From Gammaproteobacteria bacterium (GTDB lineage: Bacteria; Pseudomonadota; Gammaproteobacteria; Steroidobacterales; GCA-2729495): DNA of 5,815 bases. The first letter of the stretch is position 1. Each line of letters starts with the position of its first letter. The translations under genes and the position numbers were made by a program. The stretch covers positions 1-5,815 of the forward strand of contig JAUIEY010000124.1 of assembly GCA_030429685.1 (NCBI GenBank), given 5' to 3'. The notes beneath the pieces were generated by a model. It was not told the DNA's origin. It saw only the letters and a program-made list of their open reading frames with translations, and made no database searches. Below are positions 1 to 5,377 of the stretch, piece by piece.

Positions 1-248
1 GAGCGTTTGCCGGACTTGAATGCGGCCAGCGTATCGACGATGTAGCTGGCGTGCTGCCCTGCCAGGCTGGGCCACTGCGGATTCACGCTGTTGCCGTCCA
101 TGCCGTGACAGGCTGCACAGGTGGCGGCTTTCTGCTGACCGGCGGCGGCGTCGCCTTCGGCAACGGCCGGTGGCATCAGGGCGAGTAGTGCGGTGGCTGC
201 CAGCAATTGTCGGACGGGATGCGGCAGTGAAAAATTCTTGAGCTTCAT
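1..248 (-). CDS. Cytochrome c4-like periplasmic c-type cytochrome, N-terminal part (runs off left edge)
   Basis: Reading the minus strand from the ATG at 248 gives 82 codons that continue past the left edge. Residues 1-30 form a signal peptide: basic start MKLKN, a hydrophobic run LLAATALLAL, and a likely cleavage after PPAVA. The mature part opens EGDAAAGQQKAATC and carries a class I haem c site, C44-A-A-C47-H48, followed by GMDGNS and a WPSLAGQHASY stretch and then LAAFKSGKR. This pattern (CAACHG.DGNS...P.LAGQ...Y....L..F..G.R) is typical of cytochrome c4, a dihaem electron carrier of the periplasm that feeds terminal oxidases. The second haem domain would lie outside the window, so c4 versus a single-haem relative cannot be proved here. 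Cytochrome c4 next to engB and polA is a known gammaproteobacterial neighbourhood and supports the call. No clear Shine-Dalgarno sequence precedes the ATG. The start rests on the signal peptide. Confidence 0.88.
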   Translation of the reverse strand, partial: MKLKNFSLPHPVRQLLAATALLALMPPAVAEGDAAAGQQKAATCAACHGMDGNSVNPQWPSLAGQHASYIVDTLAAFKSGKR

Positions 249-300
249 TGGTCTGGTTCTGTCGTGAAATCTGCTAAGTGAAAGTGACTTGCCGGGCGCA

Positions 301-309
301 TGCTACACT
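301..309 (+). promoter_or_regulatory. Candidate extended -10 promoter element for engB
   Basis: TG-C-TACACT matches the TGnTAnnnT extended -10 pattern, which can work without a good -35. Transcription from about 316 would leave a 5' leader of roughly 77 nt and would exclude the upstream in-frame ATG at 300 as a start. No experimental support is visible. Confidence 0.35.
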
Positions 310-345
310 GCGAGGCAGCGGCGCATTTTACACGAAAATCGGCGG

Positions 346-363
346 CACCGTGCCCACCGTGCC
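346..363 (+). repeat. Perfect 9-bp tandem repeat in the engB leader
   Basis: The unit CACCGTGCC occurs twice in immediate succession (346-354 and 355-363) and is followed by a partial third GTGCC at 364-368. It lies in the predicted untranslated leader of engB, 29 nt before the chosen start codon. No function can be assigned. It may simply be a small slippage duplication in GC-rich DNA. Confidence 0.75.
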
Positions 364-383
364 GTGCCGGGCAGCTCCGCCGC

Positions 384-388
384 GAGGG
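384..388 (+). promoter_or_regulatory. Ribosome binding site of engB
   Basis: GAGGG lies 4 nt before the ATG at 393. It is the only Shine-Dalgarno-like sequence near the possible starts and favours 393 over the in-frame ATG at 300, which has none and would add a 31-residue extension without family character. The spacing is a little short. Confidence 0.55.
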
Positions 389-392
389 TCCC

Positions 393-1022
393 ATGTCACA
401 CTATCCGGACGCCGACTACCTGACCGGCGCCTATCAGCCGGGCCAGTTCTACGCCGACCAGGGGGCCGAGGTGGCCTTTGCCGGGCGTTCCAACGCGGGC
501 AAATCCAGTGCCATCAACGTGATCGTCAATCGCACCAATTTTGCCCGGGTCAGCAAAAGTCCGGGTCGCACCCAACTGATCAACTTTTTTTTGCTGCGCA
601 AGGCCGCGGACGGCGCCAGTGCCGCCGGTCAGCAGCGCATCGTCGATTTGCCCGGCTACGGTTTCGCCAAGGTCACGCAGTCCATGCAACAGCACTGGCA
701 GCAACTCATGGGAGCCTATTTTGAAAGCCGCCGCTCGCTGGCGGGGTTGTTTGTGATAGTGGATATCCGCCGCGGCATCGGCGATTACGATCGGCAGATG
801 CTGGCCTGGGCCGCTCAACTGGGTTGTCCGGCCCACGTGCTGCTTACCAAGGCCGACAAACTCAAACGTGGCGCGGCCAAGGCGGCGCTGTTGCAGGCGC
901 AGAAAACCCTGCAGCAGGAAGGTTACGGTGATGCGGTGAGTGTGCAGCTGTTTTCCGCGCTGAAACGCGCTGGCGCTGATGACGCCCGCACGGTGCTGGA
1001 TGCCATGCTCAACGGCGCATGA
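393..1022 (+). CDS. engB: EngB/YsxC/YihA ribosome-biogenesis GTPase
   Basis: The 209-residue protein has the family's usual length (E. coli YihA is 210). It is a cytoplasmic TrmE-Era-EngA-EngB-Septin type GTPase needed for late assembly of the 50S ribosomal subunit, and is essential in many bacteria. All G motifs are visible: G1 P-loop GRSNAGKSS (31-39), G2 region SKSPGRTQLINFF with T60, G3 DLPGYG (85-90), G4 TKADK (152-156) and G5-like FSALK (187-191). VDIRRGIGDYD at 123-133 corresponds to the conserved (M/V)DIRHPLKDLD segment. Between G2 and G3 there are about eight extra residues (around 70-81) compared with E. coli as I recall it. A T8 run at 585-592 encodes part of NFFL. engB is divergent from the cytochrome gene and convergent with polA. 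I see no plus-strand terminator with a T tract after its stop. Confidence 0.97.
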   Translation: MSHYPDADYLTGAYQPGQFYADQGAEVAFAGRSNAGKSSAINVIVNRTNFARVSKSPGRTQLINFFLLRKAADGASAAGQQRIVDLPGYGFAKVTQSMQQHWQQLMGAYFESRRSLAGLFVIVDIRRGIGDYDRQMLAWAAQLGCPAHVLLTKADKLKRGAAKAALLQAQKTLQQEGYGDAVSVQLFSALKRAGADDARTVLDAMLNGA

Positions 1023-1056
1023 CGGCGGCCGGAACAGCAACACAAAACATGCGGAT

Positions 1057-1099
1057 AAAAAAACGCCCCGGGCGCTGAGTACAGGGGAGCGCCCGAGGC
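1057..1099 (-). terminator. Rho-independent terminator downstream of polA / end of the candidate sRNA
   Basis: Minus-strand RNA gives GCCUCGGGCGCU, an 11-nt loop, then AGCGCCCGGGGC. This is a 12-bp stem with one G-U pair (position 1068 with 1096), followed by G and seven U (1063-1057). The G-U pair becomes a C-A mismatch on the plus strand, and the plus strand has no T tract after the stem, so the element is oriented for minus-strand transcripts. It lies about 150 nt beyond the polA stop codon and is the only intrinsic terminator I see for the argB-argH-lptM-polA operon. Confidence 0.88.
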
Positions 1100-1167
1100 T
1101 ACGATGCCGACTTGGGGAAACCGGCATCACCCGCCAAGGGAGGATGGCGGGGGACGTAAAACGTCCG
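1057..1167 (-). ncRNA. Candidate small RNA between polA and engB (positional counterpart of Spot 42 / ErsA)
   Basis: On the minus strand this segment folds, by eye, into four consecutive hairpins. H1 pairs GGACGT/ACGTCC (plus positions 1152-1157 with 1161-1166, 3-nt loop). H2 pairs CCCGCCA/TGGCGGG (1130-1136 with 1145-1151) around the loop UCCUCCCU. H3 pairs GATGCCG/CGGCATC (1103-1109 with 1122-1128) around GUUUCCCCAAGU. H4 is the 12-bp terminator stem (1065-1076 with 1088-1099), followed by G and U7. A GATAAT -10-like box at 1174-1179 would place the 5' end near 1167, giving about 110 nt. Spot 42 (spf) in enterobacteria and ErsA in Pseudomonas lie in the same polA-engB interval on the polA strand. 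I see compensated structure and shared position but claim no sequence homology. It could instead be the structured 3' UTR of polA mRNA, or be released from it by processing. Confidence 0.5.
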
Positions 1168-1173
1168 GGAGCA

Positions 1174-1204
1174 ATTATCCCTCATATCAGGGGGGGCAAC
1201 GCAA
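1174..1204 (-). promoter_or_regulatory. Possible promoter of the candidate small RNA
   Basis: The minus strand carries TTGCGT (1204-1199) and GATAAT (1179-1174) separated by 19 nt, slightly longer than ideal for a sigma-70 promoter. GATAAT is a good -10 match. I found no convincing GAACTT/TCTGA pair for an AlgU/sigma-E type promoter, which drives ErsA in Pseudomonas. Transcription would begin near 1167. Confidence 0.3.
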
Positions 1205-1248
1205 GCTGCATTGCTCCATGTAACCGTCGCGTTTACTTGTAGACAAAA

Positions 1249-3993
1249 CTAGTGCGCTTCGTCCCAGTTTTTGCCTGCGCCGGTAGCAACTTTTAACGGC
1301 ACATTTAGCTGCGCGGCAGCAGACATAATTTCACTGACTTTGTCACCGACCGGTTCAACCGCATCCTGCGGCACTTCCAGTACCAGTTCGTCGTGCACCT
1401 GCATGATCATGCGCGCGTCACTGCCGGACTCGGTCAGCCAGCTATCCACTGCAAGCATGGCCATTTTAATGATGTCGGCGGCGGTGCCCTGCATGGGCGC
1501 ATTGATGGCGCTGCGCTCGGCGTACTGCCGCCGCTGCGCCTGCCGCGCATTAATCTCTGGCAGGTACAGCCGGCGCCCGAATACGGTCTCGACATAGCCC
1601 TGCTCACGGGCGGTGGCGCGAATGTCGTCCATGTACTTTTGCACGCCGGGATAGCGCTCGAAATACAGGTCAACATAGTCCTGCGCCTCGTAGCGCGGAA
1701 TGCCGAGCTGGCGGGCCAGCCCGAATGCCGACATGCCGTATATCAGGCCAAAGTTGATGGCTTTGGCGGAGCGGCGCTGTGCACTGCTGACATCATCCAG
1801 GTCGACCTCGAACACCTCGGCGGCGGTAGCCTGGTGAATGTCACGGTCTTCTTTGAAGGCATTGACCAGGCCATTGTCGCCGGAGATGTGCGCCATGATG
1901 CGCAGCTCAATCTGCGAGTAGTCAGCGGCCAGCAGCACGCAACCTTTGGCGGGCACAAACGCTTGGCGGATGCGACGGCCTTCTTCGGTGCGAATGGGAA
2001 TATTCTGCAGGTTGGGGTTCGCTGACGACAGCCGGCCGGTTGCAGTCACGGCCTGATGATAGGAAGTGTGAATGCGCCCGGTGTGTACCGAGACCTGTTC
2101 GGGCAATTTGTCGGTGTAGGTTGATTTGAGCTTGGCCAGCGAGCGGTGTTCGAGGATCAAACGCGGCAGTTCGTAGTCATCCGCCAGTTCCTGCAGCACG
2201 TCTTCGGCCGTGGATGGCTGTCCCTTCGGAGTTTTGCGGATTACCGGCAGCTCCAGCTCCTCGAACAGAATATGCTGCAGTTGCTTGGGGGAACCCAGGT
2301 TGAAGTCGTGGCCTGCTTCCTGGTGGGCCTTTTTTTCCAGTTTGGCCAGCTTCGCGGTGATTTCCTTGCTCTGCTGCGCCAGCAGTTGAGTGTCTACCAG
2401 TACGCCGGTGCTCTCCATGCGGCCGATGACTGCCACCAGCGGCTGTTCAATATCTGCATAGAGTTTTTCCAGGGTCTCGGCCGCGCTGATCTGCGGCCAC
2501 AGGTTGTCGTGCAGCCGCAGTGTGATATCGGCGTCCTCGGCGGCATACGGAGCGGCCTGCTCCAGCGGTACCTCGTCAAAGCCGATCTGTTTGGCGCCCT
2601 TGCCGGCCACGTCTTCATAGCGGATGGTTTCCACACCGAGATAACGCCGCGCTACTGAATCCATGTCGTGACGGGTAGCGGTGCTGTTCAGCACATAGGA
2701 TTCCAGCATGGTGTCGTACTTCATGCCGCGCAGGGTGATGTCGTGGTTGGCCAGCACATGCGCATCGTATTTGAGGTTGTGACCGACCTTCGCCGCTGTC
2801 TCGTCCTCGAGCCAGTCCTGCAGCTGGTCGAGCACCCAGGTGCGGTCCAGTTGCTTGGGGGCGCCGGGATAACGGTGGGCCACGGGGATGTAGCAGGCGG
2901 CGTAGCTGTCCTTGCCGGTGCGAAGCGCGAATGACACCCCGACGATTAAAGCATCCATGTATTCCAGGCTGGTGGTTTCCGTATCGAACGCCACCAGCTC
3001 AGCCTGCCGGATTTTTTTCAGCCAGGCGTTGAAATCCTGTTTGCTCAGTACCGTCTGGTAGTCAGCGTCGGCGGGTGCTGCAGCGGGCGCCGCGGCGCCG
3101 GTTTCGTCGGATTGTTCGTCCAGCTTGCTGAGCAGCGAGCGCAGCTCGAGCTTGTTAAACAGTTTTTTAAGTGCGGCGTTGTCAGGCTGACCGAGTTGCA
3201 GGTCGGCAGGTTGCTGCTGCAGTTCCAGACCGGTTTCAATGGTTGCCAGCTTGTACGACAGCAACAGCGTGTCACGATTTTCGCCGATGCGTTCGGCCAC
3301 GCCTTTGGCGCCGCGAATAGACAGTTCGGCGACCTTGTCGAGGTTGGCGAGTATGTCATCCACGCCGGCAAACTCGGCGAGCAGGGCAACAGCGGTTTTC
3401 GGGCCGACTTTCGGCACCCCGGGAATGTTGTCGGAGGAATCGCCGACCAGCGCCAGGTAATCAATGATCTGTTCCGGGCGCACCTGAAATTTTTCCACCA
3501 CCCCGGCCGCATCCAGTGGCCGTGGTTCGCGCCCGCCGCGCGGCATGGTATCGAGCAGCGTGATGCGGTCGCTGACCAGCTGGGCCATGTCCTTGTCGCC
3601 GGTGGAAATCACGGTTTGCATGCCGGCCGCGGCAGCCTGCACCGCCAGCGTGCCGATCACGTCATCGGCCTCCACGCCTTGAATGCGCAGCAGCGGCAGG
3701 CCCATCGCAGCGATGGCAGTCAGCAGCGGGTCGATCTGTTCGCGCAGTTCATCGGGCATGGGCGGCCGGTGCGCCTTGTACTCACTGAACAGCTCATCAC
3801 GAAAGGTCTTGCCCGGCGCGTCCATGACGACGGCGATGTAATCCGGGTTCTGTTCCCGCAGAATCCGGTACAGCATGTTCAGCACGCCCAGTACCGCGCC
3901 GGTGTTGGTGCCGTCGCTGGCCGTTAACGGCGGCAGGGCGTGAAAGGCGCGGTACAGGTATGACGAGCCGTCAATCAGCAGCAGGGATTTCAT
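1249..3993 (-). CDS. polA: DNA polymerase I (5' nuclease, 3'-5' exonuclease and polymerase domains)
   Basis: The 914-residue protein (E. coli 928) fills gaps and removes primers or damaged strands in replication and repair. The 5' nuclease spans about 1-290: DGSSYLYRAFHALP with D8, MDAPGKTFRDELFSEYKAHR (57-76), GVEADDVIGTLA (106-117), TGDKDMAQLV (131-140), and the helix-hairpin-helix GDSSDNIPGVPKVGPKTA (184-201). An Ala/Pro linker (about 299-309) leads to an intact DEDDy proofreading domain: FDTET (D337, E339), GHNLKYD (N406, D410), and Y483 with D487. The polymerase domain (about 535-914) shows motif A DYSQIELR (D691), motif B RRSAKAINFGLIYG (R740, K744, F748, Y752) and motif C QVHDELV (H867, D868, E869). 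These sit at a constant 14-residue offset from E. coli R754/K758/F762/Y766/H881-E883. The start overlaps the upstream lipoprotein gene by 23 nt with only a weak GGA (3999-4001) as ribosome site, so translational coupling is likely. Confidence 0.99.
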   Translation of the reverse strand: MKSLLLIDGSSYLYRAFHALPPLTASDGTNTGAVLGVLNMLYRILREQNPDYIAVVMDAPGKTFRDELFSEYKAHRPPMPDELREQIDPLLTAIAAMGLPLLRIQGVEADDVIGTLAVQAAAAGMQTVISTGDKDMAQLVSDRITLLDTMPRGGREPRPLDAAGVVEKFQVRPEQIIDYLALVGDSSDNIPGVPKVGPKTAVALLAEFAGVDDILANLDKVAELSIRGAKGVAERIGENRDTLLLSYKLATIETGLELQQQPADLQLGQPDNAALKKLFNKLELRSLLSKLDEQSDETGAAAPAAAPADADYQTVLSKQDFNAWLKKIRQAELVAFDTETTSLEYMDALIVGVSFALRTGKDSYAACYIPVAHRYPGAPKQLDRTWVLDQLQDWLEDETAAKVGHNLKYDAHVLANHDITLRGMKYDTMLESYVLNSTATRHDMDSVARRYLGVETIRYEDVAGKGAKQIGFDEVPLEQAAPYAAEDADITLRLHDNLWPQISAAETLEKLYADIEQPLVAVIGRMESTGVLVDTQLLAQQSKEITAKLAKLEKKAHQEAGHDFNLGSPKQLQHILFEELELPVIRKTPKGQPSTAEDVLQELADDYELPRLILEHRSLAKLKSTYTDKLPEQVSVHTGRIHTSYHQAVTATGRLSSANPNLQNIPIRTEEGRRIRQAFVPAKGCVLLAADYSQIELRIMAHISGDNGLVNAFKEDRDIHQATAAEVFEVDLDDVSSAQRRSAKAINFGLIYGMSAFGLARQLGIPRYEAQDYVDLYFERYPGVQKYMDDIRATAREQGYVETVFGRRLYLPEINARQAQRRQYAERSAINAPMQGTAADIIKMAMLAVDSWLTESGSDARMIMQVHDELVLEVPQDAVEPVGDKVSEIMSAAAQLNVPLKVATGAGKNWDEAH
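2295..2336 (-). other. Slippery heptamer A_AAA_AAG plus downstream hairpin inside polA (possible frameshift signal)
   Basis: Codons 553-555 read GAA AAA AAG, giving A_AAA_AAG (2335-2329) in the zero frame, the same heptamer used for -1 frameshifting in E. coli dnaX. Five nt later (2323) a hairpin can form: CCAGGAAG (2323-2316), a 10-nt loop, then CTT plus CCTGG separated by a 3-nt bulge (2305-2295). No upstream Shine-Dalgarno stimulator is visible at the dnaX-like distance. In the -1 frame, translation would stop about 49 codons on, at a TGA, giving a protein of about 600 residues with both nuclease domains but no polymerase. Such heptamers also occur by chance in Lys-rich coding sequence. 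Confidence 0.25.
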
Positions 3994-4156
3994 CGTTTTC
4001 CGTGGCTGGGTTTTCCGTGGCCTGGCTATCCGTGGCCTGCCCGGTAACCTCTGCCGGCTCTTCTTCCAGGTACAGATCGCCTTTCAGGCCGCAGGCGTTC
4101 AGCAACGCCAGTGCTGCCGCCAGTCCGACCAGCTGCCAGGATGTTGTGCGAGTCAT
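3971..4156 (-). CDS. lptM: LptM (YifL/LppL)-type small outer-membrane lipoprotein
   Basis: The 61-residue product has a lipoprotein signal peptide: MTRTTSWQ, hydrophobic LVGLAAALAL, and lipobox L19-N-A-C22, with C22 the expected acylated residue. It is followed by the family signature CGLKGDLYL (22-30). E. coli LptM has CGLKGPLYF at this place. Here the proline is replaced by aspartate and an EEEP run follows. LptM binds the LptD/E translocon and helps LptD reach its correct disulfide form. The acidic, Thr-rich tail contains three five-residue repeats (ATDSQ, ATENP, ATEND). I chose the ATG at 4156 because AGGA lies 8 nt upstream and the signal peptide is then compact. An in-frame ATG at 4174 would add six residues (MIRTET). 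The start is 4 nt after argH, and the 3' end overlaps polA by 23 nt. In many relatives lptM sits with lysA/dapF, so this position is less usual. Confidence 0.85.
   Translation of the reverse strand: MTRTTSWQLVGLAAALALLNACGLKGDLYLEEEPAEVTGQATDSQATENPATENDEIPAAD
3992..4036 (-). repeat. Three tandem 15-bp repeats in the lptM tail, directly abutting the polA start
   Basis: Units 3992-4006, 4007-4021 and 4022-4036 each encode five residues of the lipoprotein (in protein order ATDSQ, ATENP, ATEND). All three begin GCCACGGA on the minus strand, and the last two share GCCACGGAAAAC. The final unit ends within the polA ATG (3993-3991), so its GGA is the only ribosome-site-like sequence for polA. Copy-number change by slippage would keep the lptM frame. 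Confidence 0.85.
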
Positions 4157-4160
4157 GGTT

Positions 4161-5351
4161 TCAGTCCTGATCATTCAGTTCCGCCGCGACGCGCTGATAG
4201 GCTTCGCGAAAACTGATGCCTTCCTCGGTCACCAGCCGGTTCGCGCGTTCCGCCGCGTAGATGCTTTCGTCCAGTTCGATATTGTCTTCTTCAAACTCTA
4301 CCCCGTCGATGAGCACCGCCATGATTTCCGCCGACGCCAGCGCGGTATCAATGGCGCGGAACAGCGCCGGTTTAATCCGCTGCAGGTCGCGCTGATAACC
4401 GGAACCCAGCTTGGTGGTAATGCCGAGTATTTCGGTCAGCGCGGCATTCACCGTGGCGGTGGCGCCGCGTACCAGTTCCAGCACATCCGGGTTGCGCTTT
4501 TGCGGCATGATGGATGAACCGGTGGTCATGTCGTCGGGCAGGGAGATGTAGGCGAACTCCTGCGTGTAGAACAGCAACAAGTCAGACGCCAGCTTGCCGA
4601 GGTCCTGCATCAGCAGCACCAGTTCGAAGGTCAGCCCCGCTTCGGCCTTGCCGCGCGACAACTGCACCGCCGTGACCGGTTCGTGCACGCAGGCAAAACC
4701 CAGCATATCGGCCGTGGCTTCCCGGTCGAGATCGAGCCCCGGCGTACCGTAGCCGGCCGCGCTGCCGAGCGGGTTTTTGCTGATCCGCCGGTGCGCGGCG
4801 GCAATGCCGTCGGCATCGTCCTCAAGTTCTGCCGCAAAACCTTCGGCCCACAGTCTGACCGTGCTCGGCATGCCGTGCTGCATGTGGGTGTAACCGGGCA
4901 GGTCGACGTCGGCCTGCTCTTCGCCGAGTTCCCGCAGCGCCTGCGCCACTTTGCCGGCCGCGGTTTCCAGTTCGTCTGCCGCATCCAGCATGTACAGCCG
5001 GAGCGCGGCGAGCACCTGATCGTTGCGCGACCGGCCCAGATGCACCCGTTTGCCGGCCTCGCCAATCGCAGCGGTCAGCCGGCTCTCCAGTGCGGTATGG
5101 CAATCCTCGTCTTCGAGGGTGATTTCCCACTCGCCGGCGGCGTGACTCTCGGCGAGTGCGCCGAGGCCGTCCTCAATGGCTTCCAGGTCATCCTGACTGA
5201 GCAGGCCCTGCGCGCACAGCATGGCCGCGTGCGCAACCGAAGCGCGCACGTCGTAAGGCACCAGCCGGGCATCGAGGATGTGATCCTCGCCCGCCGTGTA
5301 CCGCAGCACCCGCTGATCCAGCGGTTCGCCCTTGTCCCAGAGACGTTTCAT
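4161..5351 (-). CDS. argH: Argininosuccinate lyase, short form
   Basis: This cytoplasmic homotetrameric enzyme of the fumarase/aspartase superfamily splits argininosuccinate into arginine and fumarate, the last step of arginine synthesis. The signature loop TGSSIMPQKRNPD (277-289) holds the catalytic serine, GYTHMQHG (153-160) holds the conserved Thr-His, and HLGRSRNDQ (104-112) and EDEDCHTALESRL (80-92) are substrate-site segments. At 396 residues it is clearly shorter than E. coli ArgH (about 457). It lacks the N-terminal LWGGRF motif, having LWDKGEPLDQRVLRYTAGED instead, and it ends just after FREAYQRVAAEL, without the usual C-terminal extension ending GGTAP. NPLGSAAGYG (193-202) replaces the usual PLGSGALAG. 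These traits match the Xanthomonas/Bacteroidetes-type ArgH, so I read it as a natural short form, not a truncation. GGAG (5358-5361) lies 6 nt before the ATG. argB ends 26 nt upstream, and lptM starts 4 nt downstream. Confidence 0.95.
   Translation of the reverse strand: MKRLWDKGEPLDQRVLRYTAGEDHILDARLVPYDVRASVAHAAMLCAQGLLSQDDLEAIEDGLGALAESHAAGEWEITLEDEDCHTALESRLTAAIGEAGKRVHLGRSRNDQVLAALRLYMLDAADELETAAGKVAQALRELGEEQADVDLPGYTHMQHGMPSTVRLWAEGFAAELEDDADGIAAAHRRISKNPLGSAAGYGTPGLDLDREATADMLGFACVHEPVTAVQLSRGKAEAGLTFELVLLMQDLGKLASDLLLFYTQEFAYISLPDDMTTGSSIMPQKRNPDVLELVRGATATVNAALTEILGITTKLGSGYQRDLQRIKPALFRAIDTALASAEIMAVLIDGVEFEEDNIELDESIYAAERANRLVTEEGISFREAYQRVAAELNDQD
4165..4168 (-). promoter_or_regulatory. 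Ribosome binding site of lptM, inside the argH 3' end
   Basis: AGGA lies 8 nt before the ATG at 4156 and within the last codons of argH. It decides the lptM start in favour of 4156 over the in-frame ATG at 4174. Confidence 0.6.
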
Positions 5352-5357
5352 GTTTTG

Positions 5358-5361
5358 CTCC
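5358..5361 (-). promoter_or_regulatory. Ribosome binding site of argH
   Basis: GGAG on the minus strand, 6 nt before the ATG at 5351, lies in the 26-nt argB-argH gap. The spacing is good and no in-frame alternative with a better site is apparent. The gap shows no terminator, so argB and argH are probably cotranscribed. Confidence 0.65.
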
Positions 5362-5377
5362 GCCCGAATACGTATCG

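Larger units (their letters stand above)
249..392. promoter_or_regulatory. Divergent promoter region between the cytochrome gene and engB
   Basis: This 144-bp gap must drive the cytochrome leftward and engB rightward. For engB the best candidate is an extended -10, TGCTACACT at 301-309, with only a weak -35-like GTGACT at 284-289 (14-nt spacing, too short for a normal pair). It would start transcription near 316. Leftward, TAAAAT (plus positions 325-330) could be a -10 for the cytochrome, without a convincing -35. AT-rich arms ATTTT/AAAAT at 325-339 form a small inverted repeat around it. These are eye-read matches only. Confidence 0.4.

Noticed and set aside
300..392. N-terminal extension of engB from the ATG at 300
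   Set aside because: The 31 extra residues do not look like EngB, have no Shine-Dalgarno sequence, and include the predicted promoter and transcription start. The ATG at 393 gives the usual family length.
396..1130. Long open frame (244 codons) on the minus strand opposite engB
   Set aside because: It is the antisense of engB, whose G motifs are complete. The predicted protein has no recognisable motif and such frames are common in GC-rich DNA.
1166..1204. AlgU/sigma-E type promoter for the small RNA, as for ErsA
   Set aside because: CTGATA and CAGCTT are present upstream but only 12 nt apart. They do not make a credible GAACTT-N16-TCTGA promoter.
979..1242. Open frame of 87 codons across the engB stop and the hairpin region
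   Set aside because: Its sequence is dictated by the inverted repeats, it starts inside engB in another frame, and it has no plausible ribosome site or protein features.
3012..3018. Second A7 run (minus strand) in polA as another frameshift site
   Set aside because: The codons read CTG AAA AAA ATC, so the run is not in the X_XXY_YYZ phase. Slipping back would mispair at the P site.
3112..3927. Open frame of 271 codons on the plus strand inside polA
   Set aside because: It is antisense to the polA 5'-nuclease domain. Composition is rich in Gln, His, Arg and Val as expected from a shadow frame, and there is no family signal.
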